64,000 nt of DNA from Polyangiaceae bacterium. GTDB lineage: Bacteria; Myxococcota_A; Polyangia; Polyangiales; Polyangiaceae. The notes beneath the pieces are model-generated. The model had not been told where the DNA came from and searched no databases. It saw only the letters and a list, made by a program, of their open reading frames with translations. The position numbers were made by a program, and so were the translations under genes. Shown piece by piece: positions 42,014 to 51,191 of the stretch (its first letter is position 1; the number at the start of each line of letters is the position of its first letter). The stretch lies in assembly GCA_015075635.1 (NCBI GenBank), contig JABTUA010000001.1, forward strand, positions 62,001 through 126,000, read 5' to 3'.

Positions 42014-43576
42014 CTACTCCGCCGCCTGCTCGTCTCGCTCCGCCGCTGGCCCTTGGTCGCGCGTGGACAGGTGGATCCAGAAGCGCGTGCCACCACCCGG
42101 CCGGGCCTCGCAGGCGATGCTACCGCCGTGGTCCTCGATGATCTGCCGCGTGATGGCCAGACCCAGTCCCGTGCCGTGACCCTTGGTGGTGAAGAACGGC
42201 TCGAACAGCCGCGCGCGCGTCGCCTCGTCGATGCCGCCGCCCTCGTCGTCCACGATCACGTCCACGCCACCGCCAGAAGCCTTGCGCACCGCGACCAGGA
42301 TCTTGCCGCCGTTCGGCATCGCCTCCCGCGCGTTGCGCAAGAGGTTGAAGAGCGACTGCTTGAGCTGCGCCTCGTCGAGGCGAACCACGGGCAGATCGTC
42401 CTCCGTCTCGACGACCAGCTCGACGCCGTGGCGCCGCAGATCGCCGCTCATGAACACGCAGGCCTCGTTCACGACCTCGGCGATCTGCTCTTCCTCCAAG
42501 CGCAGTGGCCGGCGTCGCGCTACCGACAAGTATTGCTCCGTGAGCTGAGTCAGGCGCTCCACCTCCGCCTTGATGGCGCGGAGCAGCGCCGCGGCCTCCT
42601 TGGCGTCTTCCCGCCCGCCGAGGTCCTCCTCGAGCATCTCCACGTTGAGCGCGATGCTCGAGAGAGGGTTACGGACCTCGTGGGTGACGTGGGCGGCCAT
42701 CTTGCCGATGGTCGCCAAGCGCTCCGAGCTGAGGAGCTGCTCGTTCGCCCGCGCGATGGCGGCGACCATCCCTTCGAAGGTGGTCGCCAGCTCGCCGATC
42801 TCGTCGGGCGACGCCACCACGGGGTGCGGGGTGAGGTCGCCGTGCGCCACTGCCTTGGCCCTATCCGTCACCGCTGCCAGCGGCTTGAGCACCCGCCGCG
42901 CGTAGAACGCCATCGCCACGCCGACCAGGAGCGTGAAGCCCGAGAGCGCCAGGAGCAGCCGGATCGCCAGCCGCTCGCGCGCCCGCGCGCGGTCGAGCAA
43001 GAGGTCCACGTTCTGGCCGACCCGCTGCTCCAGCTGGCTCATGCGCTTCTTGCCCTGCGCGCCCCGGGTCACCAGCTCGTCGCGCAGGCTGTCGGCGCGG
43101 TTGGCCTCGCCTCGGTCCAGCGCTTCGAACAGCTTGCCCAGGAGCTCGCGGTCTTGCGCCAGGAACTCCTCGATCGAAGAAGCCTCGCGCAGCAGATCTT
43201 GCCCTACCACCCGCACCGCCTCGTCGCCCGAGCTCGCGAAGGCCCGGGAGATGGCGGCTCGCACCTCGCCGAAGGTCTTCGGGCGGCCGATCCTGAGCGA
43301 GGTCTCGAACCAGACCCGCTTGTCGGCGGGGTTGCGCGCCGTGGTGATGTGGTTCAGCTGCGTGTTCCAGGTGTCCTGGTTCGCCACCAGGTCGCGGAGC
43401 GCCAGCGACAACGGCAGGTACCCGGAGCGCATCAGGTCCGCTTCGGTCGCGGCGCTGCGCTGCGCGAACACGCCCCACCCCGCGGACAGCGCGAACGCCG
43501 CGGTGACCAGCGCGTAGGAGAGCAGCACGCGGGTGGCGACGGTCCGGCGGCGGGAGCTTCGCGTCACCTCAGCCAT
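42014..43576 (-). CDS. Membrane sensor histidine kinase (HAMP)
   Basis: The 520-residue product has two transmembrane helices (about 15-38 and 207-227) enclosing a helical four-helix-bundle-type periplasmic domain. A HAMP linker (ARRVLKPLAAVTDRAKAVAHGDL) follows. The H-box THEVRNPLSSIALNVEML, N-box NLLRNAREAMPNGG, G1 DDEGGGI, F-box and G2 GTGLGLAI are all present, so the kinase should be active. It resembles NtrB/ZraS-type kinases that feed sigma54 activators, but no response regulator is encoded nearby. It overlaps the Fe-S protein gene by eight bases and so is translated with it. Confidence 0.93.
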   Translation of the reverse strand: MAEVTRSSRRRTVATRVLLSYALVTAAFALSAGWGVFAQRSAATEADLMRSGYLPLSLALRDLVANQDTWNTQLNHITTARNPADKRVWFETSLRIGRPKTFGEVRAAISRAFASSGDEAVRVVGQDLLREASSIEEFLAQDRELLGKLFEALDRGEANRADSLRDELVTRGAQGKKRMSQLEQRVGQNVDLLLDRARARERLAIRLLLALSGFTLLVGVAMAFYARRVLKPLAAVTDRAKAVAHGDLTPHPVVASPDEIGELATTFEGMVAAIARANEQLLSSERLATIGKMAAHVTHEVRNPLSSIALNVEMLEEDLGGREDAKEAAALLRAIKAEVERLTQLTEQYLSVARRRPLRLEEEQIAEVVNEACVFMSGDLRRHGVELVVETEDDLPVVRLDEAQLKQSLFNLLRNAREAMPNGGKILVAVRKASGGGVDVIVDDEGGGIDEATRARLFEPFFTTKGHGTGLGLAITRQIIEDHGGSIACEARPGGGTRFWIHLSTRDQGPAAERDEQAAE

Positions 43577-44648
43577 CGCTCGGCCGCGAGCTCTCGTCGA
43601 GGATGCTGATCAGGTCAATCACGTCGGCCCCGCTCTTCTGAAAGCGCGCAAGGCTCGAAGCGCACGCGGTGACCACCAGGCCGCCGCCCAACTCGGCGTG
43701 CTCGGCCAGCCGGCGCGCGGCGATCTGAGCCGACGTCTCCGGCATGGTCTGGGGCAGAAGGCCGCCGCCGCCGGAGCAGAGCGCCTCGCCCCGCGAGCGC
43801 GCGAACTCCTCGGGCGCGCGGCCGAGCGCCCGCGACAAGAGCTGTCGGGGCGCGTCGTAAATCCCGAGGCCGCGCCCGAGCTTGCACGGGTCCTGCCAGC
43901 GCACGCTGGGCGCCGCCGCCAGGCGCGGCACCCGATCGAACCGCTCCAGACGCGCTGCCGCGAGCTCGACCAAGGTCTTGGCGCCGAGCTCCTCCAGCAC
44001 CACCGCGCAGCCGGGATCGAGCACCACCAGGGACGGCGCGCCGCTGACCTGCGCTCTGAGCCGAGCCAGGCTCTCGGCGAAGCCCGCGCGGTCGCCGGCC
44101 ATGAGCAGCGGCAGGCCGCAGCATCCGTCCACCAGCCGCACGCCGCCGAACAGGCGCGCGGCCACCGCCACGGCTGCTCGAGCCACTGCCGCGTGCTTCC
44201 GCACGTAGTCGCAGCCGAGGAGCAGGGCCGTCTCGGCCGTCTCGCTCACGCCGGGCTCGCGCGCGAGCTCCGACAGCGCCCGCGACACCTCGCGCCGGCG
44301 CTGCTCGAAACCGGCCACCACCGCCTCGGACGCGGCGGGCGCGAGCCCCAGCGCGCGATACTCCGCTCGTGCCGCGCCGAGCGTGTGCGCGACCTCGTTC
44401 CGGTGATCGCAGTGCTCTCGACAGGAGTAGCAGCCGGTGCACGCCCAGGCCGTCGCCGCGTGGTCGCGATCCGGCTCGACGTCGCCGCGGGCGGCGAACC
44501 ACGCCAGGCTCATCTTCCCCCACGGCGTCAGCGAGTCCCGCGGCTCGGCCTCAGAGACGGGGCAAGCGGCTCGGCACAGCTTCGGACAGTAGCCGCAGGT
44601 CTCGAGCGCCGCGCGGCGCTCGTCGAGCAGGGAGAGCGATCGCTTCAT
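43569..44648 (-). CDS. Fe-S CCG-domain oxidoreductase (GlpC/HdrD-like)
   Basis: The product has 359 residues. The N-terminus has two four-Cys clusters: CGYCPKLCRAACPVSE (about residues 18-33) and CTGCYSCREHC (about 70-80). These would bind two [4Fe-4S] centres. The rest contains two CCG-type segments, one near LVDGCCGLPLLMAG with an upstream LLGCDYVRK, and a second near DPCKLGRG with LCSGGGGLLP. This is the layout of heterodisulfide-reductase HdrD and glycolate/glycerol-3-phosphate dehydrogenase Fe-S subunits. No partner dehydrogenase is present. Instead it lies between two histidine kinases with overlaps of four and eight bases, which is unusual and suggests a redox link to signalling. Confidence 0.88.
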   Translation of the reverse strand: MKRSLSLLDERRAALETCGYCPKLCRAACPVSEAEPRDSLTPWGKMSLAWFAARGDVEPDRDHAATAWACTGCYSCREHCDHRNEVAHTLGAARAEYRALGLAPAASEAVVAGFEQRRREVSRALSELAREPGVSETAETALLLGCDYVRKHAAVARAAVAVAARLFGGVRLVDGCCGLPLLMAGDRAGFAESLARLRAQVSGAPSLVVLDPGCAVVLEELGAKTLVELAAARLERFDRVPRLAAAPSVRWQDPCKLGRGLGIYDAPRQLLSRALGRAPEEFARSRGEALCSGGGGLLPQTMPETSAQIAARRLAEHAELGGGLVVTACASSLARFQKSGADVIDLISILDESSRPSDG

Positions 44649-46513
44649 CCGTTGGTCTTCTGTGCGCCGCCGCGCGCGGGCGCGCTGGCCTTCGACTTGT
44701 TCGGCGAGGGTGGGTTCGAGTCTTTGCCTTCGTCCTGAGGGAGCCGGAGCACGAACTCCGTTCCGCGGCTCGAGCTCTTCACGCTCACGCTGCCACCGTG
44801 CTCCTCGGCGATCTTCTTGACGATGGCGAGACCGAGGCCGGTGCCCCCCTCCTTGCCCGCGGTCACGAAAGACTGGAACAGACGCCCCTCGATCTGCTTG
44901 GGGATGCCCGGTCCGGTGTCGCGCACCGCGATCACCAGATCGCCGGCCTCCATGCCGGCGCTGATGGTCAGCGAGCCGCCGTGCTCCGCCATGGCCTCGA
45001 CGGCGTTGCGGGCCAGGTTGTGAATCGCCCGCGCCACGCGGTTCTCGTCGAAGCGCGCCACGACCTTGGTGTCCACGTCGAGCGTGAGCTCGATGGCGCG
45101 GCCGTCCACCTCGTGCCCGAGCTGCCGGGTGATGTCGGCGAAGAACTTCTTGAGGAACACGCGCCGGATGAAAATGGTGCGCTCGCCGCGCGCGAACTCC
45201 AGCACCTCGCGCTGCATCGCCGTCAAGATGTCGAACTGCTTCAGGATCTCTTCGGCGTACTCCGCGCGTTGCTCGGCGTCGTCCGACTCGGCCATCAGCT
45301 GCGTGTAGCCGCTGATCACCGTCATCGGGGTCTTGAAGTCGTGGATGACCTGGGACAGCAGCTTGCCGATGGTGGTCAGGCGCTCGCCGACCTCGCGGGC
45401 CCGGTTCGCGCGGAACAGGCGCACGGCAGTCGAAACGTTCGCGCTGACCATGCGCACCAGCGCCAGGTCCTCGTCGGTGAAGGGCGGCGAGCCGACCTCA
45501 CCGAACAGCCCCACCGCCCCGAGGGGGGAACCATCGCCCTCGAGGTGCAGCGCCAGGACCGGTTCTACCTCGAAGGAGAACCCGGGCGCGCCCGAGGTGC
45601 TCCAGCGCGGGTCGTCCCGAGCCGAAACCAAGCGGATCGGCTCCGCCTGATCCATGGCCGCCGCGAGCACACCCTCGCCGGCCTTCACGCCGCGCCGGCT
45701 CAGCGGCTCCGTGAGCCGCGGGTCGAACGCGTACTCGATCAGATCACCGCTGTCTTCCTCCGCCAAGAGCGCCGCCGCGCCTCGCGCACCACAGGCCGCG
45801 GCGAGCCGACCGAGCGTCGCGGTCAAGAGCGCCTCGAGCGACTGCGCTCCGGCGGTGGCGCGCTCCAAGTCGAACAGCAGCTCCAGATCACGCAGCTTGC
45901 GCTCGAGCTGATCCTTGGTGTCGAGCAGCTGCTTGTTCTTCTGGATCAGCGAGAGAAACAGCCGCGAGTTGTCGATGGCGACTGCCGCCTGCGTCGAGAG
46001 CGCGGCCAGCAAGGCCTCGTCCTCGTTGGTGAAGTCCTCGCCGCGTTTCTTGTTCAACACCTGGATCACGCCGATGGTGCGGCCCAGGTGGTTCTTGAGC
46101 GGTGTGGCCAGCATGGTCGTGGTGCGGTAGCCGGTGAGCTGGTCCCACTGCCGCTCGAAGCGCGCGTCCGCGTAGGCGTCGTTGATGCGGAACGGCTTGC
46201 CGGTCTGCGCCACGGTCCCCGCGATGCCGTGGCCGACCTTCAGGCGGATCGAACGCACGTTCTGGCCGACCACGAAGCGACTGACCAGCTCGTTCTTGGC
46301 CTCGTCGAGCAGGTAGAGCGTCGCTCGGTCGGCCTCGACCAGCTCGGTCACTCGGTCGAGGATCAGCTCCAGGAGCTCGTCGAGCTCCAGCGTGGTGCCG
46401 ATGGCCACCCCCACTTCGCGCAGCGCCGCGCTGACGCGCTGCTCGCGGGACAGCGCGGCGGTCAGCTCGGCCGGGCTGCGTTGCCCGGGCTCTGCGTCAG
46501 CCTCGAAGGCCAC
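44645..46513 (-). CDS. Cytoplasmic histidine kinase with two GAF domains
   Basis: The 622-residue product has GAF1 (about 30-190; GIGTTLELDELLELIL in shifted form, LKVGHGIAGTVAQTGKPF, TPLKNHLGRTIGVIQVLNK) and a coiled coil (about 190-220). GAF2 (about 215-370) and the kinase follow: H-box VIHDFKTPMTVISGYTQLM, N-box NLARNAVEAMAEHGG, G1 RDTGPGI and G2 GTGLGLAIVKK. There are no membrane helices. The start is a GTG at 46513 with a GGAG immediately upstream, so a slightly different start is possible. It is the first gene of the three-gene signalling operon. The GAF ligand is unknown. Confidence 0.92.
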   Translation of the reverse strand: MAFEADAEPGQRSPAELTAALSREQRVSAALREVGVAIGTTLELDELLELILDRVTELVEADRATLYLLDEAKNELVSRFVVGQNVRSIRLKVGHGIAGTVAQTGKPFRINDAYADARFERQWDQLTGYRTTTMLATPLKNHLGRTIGVIQVLNKKRGEDFTNEDEALLAALSTQAAVAIDNSRLFLSLIQKNKQLLDTKDQLERKLRDLELLFDLERATAGAQSLEALLTATLGRLAAACGARGAAALLAEEDSGDLIEYAFDPRLTEPLSRRGVKAGEGVLAAAMDQAEPIRLVSARDDPRWSTSGAPGFSFEVEPVLALHLEGDGSPLGAVGLFGEVGSPPFTDEDLALVRMVSANVSTAVRLFRANRAREVGERLTTIGKLLSQVIHDFKTPMTVISGYTQLMAESDDAEQRAEYAEEILKQFDILTAMQREVLEFARGERTIFIRRVFLKKFFADITRQLGHEVDGRAIELTLDVDTKVVARFDENRVARAIHNLARNAVEAMAEHGGSLTISAGMEAGDLVIAVRDTGPGIPKQIEGRLFQSFVTAGKEGGTGLGLAIVKKIAEEHGGSVSVKSSSRGTEFVLRLPQDEGKDSNPPSPNKSKASAPARGGAQKTNG

Positions 46514-46611
46514 CTCCGAGATGACATCACGGACGGGGAGGACAAATCCACCAGAGCTGACCGTACGTTCAGATCGGTCCGCGCGGGCTGTTCCATCGGG
46601 TCGAAAGATGC

Positions 46612-46617
46612 TCTAAC
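46612..46617 (+). promoter_or_regulatory. -10-like element TCTAAC before acyP
   Basis: TCTAAC lies nine bases before the ATG at 46627 with no Shine-Dalgarno between. This is one of several such short-leader arrangements in the window. It sits in the 113-base divergent gap from the GAF kinase gene. Confidence 0.3.
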
Positions 46618-46626
46618 TGGGCCGCC

Positions 46627-46905
46627 ATGGCGCTCAAGCAGCTGAACCTGGTGATTCGGGGGCGAGTCCAGGGCGTCTACTTCCGCGCGTCGGCCCAGCG
46701 CGAGGCGAAGCGACTCGGCCTGACGGGTTGGGTGAAGAACCGCAGCGACGGCTCGGTGGAGATCCTGGCCGAGGGCGAGGAGACCAGCATTCGAGAGCTC
46801 TACGGTTGGGCGCAGAAGGGACCGAGCGCGGCCCGCGTAGATCGGGTGGACACGCGATGGCGCAGCTTCAGCGGCGACTTCCCCGATTTCCGCATCGTGG
46901 ACTGA
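46627..46905 (+). CDS. acyP: Acylphosphatase
   Basis: The 92-residue product has the complete acylphosphatase signature. RGRVQGVYFRASAQREA carries catalytic Arg20, and LTGWVKNRSDGSVEIL carries catalytic Asn38. It hydrolyses carboxyl-phosphate bonds such as in acetyl phosphate or carbamoyl phosphate. Length is standard. The downstream HEAT/TPR gene starts inside it (49-base overlap), so the two are probably transcribed together although no functional link is known. Confidence 0.95.
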   Translation: MALKQLNLVIRGRVQGVYFRASAQREAKRLGLTGWVKNRSDGSVEILAEGEETSIRELYGWAQKGPSAARVDRVDTRWRSFSGDFPDFRIVD

Positions 46906-48494
46906 GCGTCGCCGCTGCCGGCGCGCTCTGCCTCGCGATCGCCCTGCCCGCCGCGCGCGCGTCGGCGCCCAGCGCGCTCGCCTCGGCCAGCCCGAGGAAG
47001 GAGCGCGCGTTGGCCGCCCTGCCCGAGGTCCCGAAGATCGTGCTCGCCGAGCCGACGGCGTCCGATCTCGAAGACCTCGACGCCATGCTCTCGCGCTTGC
47101 TCTCGGACGACGCCACCACGCGCGAGTCCGCCGCCACGGAGGTGCTGGAGGCCAAGCCGAGCTGGGTGTCGGCCATCGACCGCCGCGTGAACGCCATCGC
47201 CGACAAGGCGAACCGTGACGACATGCGTCGGGTGCTGGAGAGCGCCCGCACCAAGGCACGCACCGCCGAGCGTAAGAAGCTCGAGGCCGAGGGCAAGCGC
47301 GGCAAGATCGAGACGCCGGACTACCTCGCCATCTTGGTCGCAAACGCCGAACCGAAGTCCAAGGCCTGGCAAGACATGGTCTCGGTGGCCGCCATGAGCC
47401 GGATGCTCGCCACCATCGGCACCGTCGAAGCAGCCCGCGAGCTGATCGACGTCCACACGCGCTTCGGGGAGTTTCTGCGGGTGGACGTCCAGCTGCAGCT
47501 CAGCAAAATGGGCGACAAGGCCGTGGCCGCGCTGATCGAGGCGAAGAAGCACAAAGCGGAGAAGATCGCCAAGTGGGCCGCGCGCCACCTGGACAGCATG
47601 GGCAAGGCCATCCCCAGCGAGGCCGTGCAGACCGAGGATCACCAGGTGTTGGCCGACGTGCTGCGAGCGTACGGCCGCGTGCGTGATCCGGACGCCGCCC
47701 GGATCGTGATCTCGTTCGCCAACACCGAGCGCGCTCAGGTCCGCGAGGCCGCGCGCCAGGCCGTGGCGATGATGGGCGACGTCGCGGGCTGGCAGCTGCG
47801 CGACAGCTACGAGGATCTCCTCGGCAAGAAGCCGCCACGAGATTGGACCTGGGACCGCACCGCGCGCGAGCTCTTCGGCGAGCTCGACCGCCAGCGCCTG
47901 GCGCAGGTCTACACGCTGTTCGACGAGGGCACGCGGGCGCGGCAGGAGGGCAAGCTCGACGCCATGCGCGAGGCCTACGACAAGGTGCTGGCACGGAACC
48001 CGAGCTTCGAGCATCGCGACGAGATGGCGGAGGGCTACCTGGAGCTCGCCAAGAAGAAGCTCGACGACGATCGCCCGACCGCGCTCGCCGCCCTGCAGCG
48101 CGCCGAGCGATTGACCAAGAACGCCGAAGACAAGAAGCGCATCCAGAGCCTGGCCCTCACCCTGGAAGGCGAAGCGCTGGCGGAGAAGGGCATCGCCGAT
48201 CAGGTACTCTTCAACCGCGCCCTCGAGCTCGACCCGGACAACGGCCGCGCCAGGGAGGCCCTCGGACGCCTGGCCCGCGGCGAGACCCAGAAGAAGAGCA
48301 AGCTCGGCCGCTGGGCAGCCGCGATCGCCATCGGGCTCGGCGCGCTCCTGGCGATGCTGGCGATCGCGCTCCGCCGCGGGAGGCCGGAGCCGGAGCCCGC
48401 GCGCGAAGCGGAGCCCGAGACGGACGAGGAGCAGGGTCAGGACCAGGACGATGGTCAGGACCAGGATGGGGCCGGGCCTGCCAAGGACGACTGA
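46857..48494 (+). CDS. HEAT/TPR-repeat protein with signal peptide and C-terminal membrane anchor
   Basis: The ATG at 46857 gives 545 residues. A signal-peptide-like start (HRGLSVAAAGALCLAIALPAARA) precedes a helical region of HEAT-like repeats (about 60-330). TPR-like repeats (about 355-490; LDEGTRARQ-type helices, LFNRALELDPDNGRAREAL) follow. One transmembrane helix (about 500-520, AAAIAIGLGALLAMLAIAL) is followed by an acidic Gln/Asp-rich tail. The start overlaps acyP by 49 bases. No later in-frame ATG or GTG preserves the signal sequence, so the overlap appears real. No specific function is recognised; a periplasmic scaffold is plausible. Confidence 0.83.
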   Translation: MAQLQRRLPRFPHRGLSVAAAGALCLAIALPAARASAPSALASASPRKERALAALPEVPKIVLAEPTASDLEDLDAMLSRLLSDDATTRESAATEVLEAKPSWVSAIDRRVNAIADKANRDDMRRVLESARTKARTAERKKLEAEGKRGKIETPDYLAILVANAEPKSKAWQDMVSVAAMSRMLATIGTVEAARELIDVHTRFGEFLRVDVQLQLSKMGDKAVAALIEAKKHKAEKIAKWAARHLDSMGKAIPSEAVQTEDHQVLADVLRAYGRVRDPDAARIVISFANTERAQVREAARQAVAMMGDVAGWQLRDSYEDLLGKKPPRDWTWDRTARELFGELDRQRLAQVYTLFDEGTRARQEGKLDAMREAYDKVLARNPSFEHRDEMAEGYLELAKKKLDDDRPTALAALQRAERLTKNAEDKKRIQSLALTLEGEALAEKGIADQVLFNRALELDPDNGRAREALGRLARGETQKKSKLGRWAAAIAIGLGALLAMLAIALRRGRPEPEPAREAEPETDEEQGQDQDDGQDQDGAGPAKDD

Positions 48495-48552
48495 GGATGC
48501 CGAGCCAGCCCCACTCCGACCTCGCGAACGAACCGACGCGAAGCGCTGCGTG

Positions 48553-50271
48553 ATGCATCCGGTTCTGTACGTACATCCGTGGGGCCACCTGAACGACTTG
48601 GTCGTGCCTGCGGGCGCATTGGGGGCGATGAGCACCGTGCAGGAGCACAAGCTCGGCCGCTACGCGTTCGAGCTCGGGGACGCCGAGATCGCGGAGGCCC
48701 GGGTGGTCGCTCTGGATCTGCACTGGGCGCTCGGATTGCCCGGTGTGGAAGCCATCGTCTCGCACGTCCGGCGAGTGAACCCGCGCGCCGCGATCGTCCT
48801 GGGAGGGATCAGTGCCAGCCTGTGGGCGGAGCGACTGCTCCGCGATGGTCTCGCAGACCACGTCGTATGCGGTGACGCCGAGCCCGGATTCGCGCGTCTC
48901 GTGAGCGCGCTGGTCGCAGGACGCGATCCGGGAACGCTGCCCAACGTGATGTCGGCCCGGTGTCCCGCCGGCACGTCGCGCCCTGCGACGGACGCGGAGC
49001 ACGACGCCACGCAGACGCTCGCGGCGAGCTGGTTCCCTAGTTACGAACGCTTGCAGGCGGTCACCGCTCGCGCGCTCTCGCACGATCGCGTACTGCCGGT
49101 CTTGCGCGGCTGTGCAATGCGCTGCGAGGGTTGCCAAGGGTCGCACGCCGCCGCCGGCGTGCAGGTGCGCTCGCCGAGCTCCGTGAGCAGCCACCTCACT
49201 TCCTCGGGCCGGGTGCGGCACCTCGTCCTGCTCATGGGCAAGCCGGGCCAGCGGGTGCTCGCCGATCACGCGCACGCGCTCGCGGGCGGCGGTCCCTGGC
49301 CCGTCGAAGAGCACGTCGGTATCTTCTGCTGTCGCGCCCCCGACCCGCGCACGCTCCACGCGCTCTCGACGGCCTTCCCGTGTCGGGTGGGCCTCTCGGC
49401 GCTGGACCCCGCGGAGCATGAGCCACGTCTCTCGGCGGACAAGCTCCGCCGGGAGCTCGAGGCGTTTCGGCTGGCAGCGAAGGTCGTGGCAGCGTCCGAG
49501 CGGCTCGAGCTCGTGCTGTGGTCCGGCGATCGGCAGCGCGTGGCCGCGCTCAGGCGCGAGCTCGGGGCAAAGAACGTGCGTGTGAGCTGGACCGGCGCTT
49601 GGGACCTCAGGCGGCCCCTGGCCCGCGAGCGCGGCTCGGACTTCGACGCGGTCGCGCAAGTGATGCGACAGGTCTGGACCTTCGGCGCGGCACGGGCGCT
49701 CTCTCCGACGCTGGCGCGCTTGCTCGCGCCCTTCGGGTTCCTCGACGAGCTGTCCGCGGAGCCCGAGCCTCCGCCGGACCTCCACCCACGCCTCGCCCGC
49801 GTCGCCGCGTCCTGGTGGGAGAGCTGGCGAGCGCACCGCTTGCCCGTGCTCCCCGGGCTCTCGTTCTACGCGTTGCCGACGCGGGGCGCAGCCGTGCTGG
49901 GTCGGCGCGGCGGCTGCGCCTTGATCCGCGCCGAGCGCGCCGATCCGAGCGCGGCGGTGCAGCTCCGACTCTCGCCCAGCGCGCGTGGGCTCACGCTCAC
50001 CGCCTCGCTGGGCGAACACCGCGGCGACGCGCTGGCCGTCGTTCCGGGCGACGAGGCAGGTCGGGTCGATGCGCAGTGGCTGGCCGCGCTTTCGCGCGAG
50101 GGGCTGCTCGCGCTGGCGCTCCCCGCTGCCGTCGCGCCGGTGACCCTCGAGATCGCGCTGGTGCTCGACGCGGCGGAGATCCGCGTGGGAGCCGGCGCGC
50201 AGATCGTGGCACGAGCGCGCGTGGACCAGGGGCTCTACTGCGGCCCGCACCCCTTGGATCTGGTCGGCTGA
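48553..50271 (+). CDS. B12-binding/radical-SAM-like protein
   Basis: The ATG at 48553 gives 572 residues. Residues about 40-130 look like a B12-binding domain (LDLHWALGLPGVEAIVSHVRRVNPRAAIVLGG, spanning about 55-86, then GLADHVVCGDAEPGFARL). LRGCAMRCEGCQGSH follows, with Cys187, Cys191 and Cys194 in the CX3CX2C pattern of radical SAM enzymes. The downstream half is not a textbook radical-SAM barrel, so it may be a degenerate member. The C-terminal 100 residues form a beta-rich domain with no recognised family. No dedicated partner gene is adjacent. It converges on the PhzF gene with six bases between. Confidence 0.75.
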   Translation: MHPVLYVHPWGHLNDLVVPAGALGAMSTVQEHKLGRYAFELGDAEIAEARVVALDLHWALGLPGVEAIVSHVRRVNPRAAIVLGGISASLWAERLLRDGLADHVVCGDAEPGFARLVSALVAGRDPGTLPNVMSARCPAGTSRPATDAEHDATQTLAASWFPSYERLQAVTARALSHDRVLPVLRGCAMRCEGCQGSHAAAGVQVRSPSSVSSHLTSSGRVRHLVLLMGKPGQRVLADHAHALAGGGPWPVEEHVGIFCCRAPDPRTLHALSTAFPCRVGLSALDPAEHEPRLSADKLRRELEAFRLAAKVVAASERLELVLWSGDRQRVAALRRELGAKNVRVSWTGAWDLRRPLARERGSDFDAVAQVMRQVWTFGAARALSPTLARLLAPFGFLDELSAEPEPPPDLHPRLARVAASWWESWRAHRLPVLPGLSFYALPTRGAAVLGRRGGCALIRAERADPSAAVQLRLSPSARGLTLTASLGEHRGDALAVVPGDEAGRVDAQWLAALSREGLLALALPAAVAPVTLEIALVLDAAEIRVGAGAQIVARARVDQGLYCGPHPLDLVG

Positions 50272-50277
50272 GCCCGA

Positions 50278-51120
50278 CTAGATCCGAAACTCGCCCCGCG
50301 CCACGATCACCGCCGACCCGCCGACCTCGACCGTCTCCACTCGCTCTTTGTGGCCGGTCGCCCGCGCGAAGAGCACGCTCGGCCGCCCGAGCTCGGCCCC
50401 TTGCTCGATGCGGATCTCGTCACCGAAGAGCGTGCGGCCATGGCGCGCCAGGTGCAGAGCAAGGGGGCCGGCAGCGGACCCCGTCGCCGGGTCTTCGTTC
50501 ACCCCGCCTGCGGGCGCGAACATGCGAGTCTTGTACTCGAACCCCGTGCCCGCGAAGGCGCTCACCCCGAGCGTCGGCAGCTTGGCCAACTTGGCGAAGT
50601 CCGGCTCGAGCGCTGCCACCTGCTCTCGCGACGCGAGCTCGACGTAGGTGTGGGCGATGCCGTTGTCGTAGGTCTCGATCGGGCTCGTCGCGTGCGTGAC
50701 TCCCAGCGCGGCGAGCAGCTCCTCGCTCCGCTCGAAGGCCTTGACCGTCGGCAATGGCTGCTGCATCCAGCCGAACACGACCCGGCCGCCTTCCCGGGTG
50801 AGCTGCACGAGCACGGTGCCCATGCCCGTCTCGAGCCGCACCTGCTCCGTGGTGATCGGCCCCGCCACGACGAACGCGGTGCCCAGCACGGGATGCCCGG
50901 CGAACGGGACCTCGCGCGTCGGGGTGAAGATGCGCAGCTTGGCGTGCCCGCCCTGCTCGGGCCGGCACAGGAAGACGCTCTCGGAGAAGCCCATCTCCCG
51001 CGCCAGCGCCTGCATCGTCTCCGCGCCCAGCGAGCCCGCGTCGGTGAACACGGCCAGCTGGTTGCCCGCCAGCGGCCGGTCGGTGAACACGTCGCACACC
51101 ACGTAGCGCAGGGTCTTCAT
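50278..51120 (-). CDS. PhzF-family epimerase/isomerase
   Basis: The ATG at 51120 gives 280 residues. PhzF hallmarks: VFTDRPLAGNQLAV (about 11-24), catalytic Glu47 in MGFSESVFL, FAGHPVLGTAFVV and EDPATGSAAGPLALHL. The fold is two similar halves of the diaminopimelate-epimerase type. PhzF isomerises dihydro-hydroxyanthranilate in phenazine synthesis, but most genomes hold family members with unknown substrates, and no phenazine genes are nearby. The frame extends upstream to 51375, but the start is set by the conserved N-terminus MKTLRYVVCDVF. Confidence 0.92.
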   Translation of the reverse strand: MKTLRYVVCDVFTDRPLAGNQLAVFTDAGSLGAETMQALAREMGFSESVFLCRPEQGGHAKLRIFTPTREVPFAGHPVLGTAFVVAGPITTEQVRLETGMGTVLVQLTREGGRVVFGWMQQPLPTVKAFERSEELLAALGVTHATSPIETYDNGIAHTYVELASREQVAALEPDFAKLAKLPTLGVSAFAGTGFEYKTRMFAPAGGVNEDPATGSAAGPLALHLARHGRTLFGDEIRIEQGAELGRPSVLFARATGHKERVETVEVGGSAVIVARGEFRI

Positions 51121-51191
51121 GCTACGGCCAAGTAGAAGGGCCCGACCCAGCGCCGTCAACGGAGCCGGGCCGGGCCGACGGAAGCCCCCCT

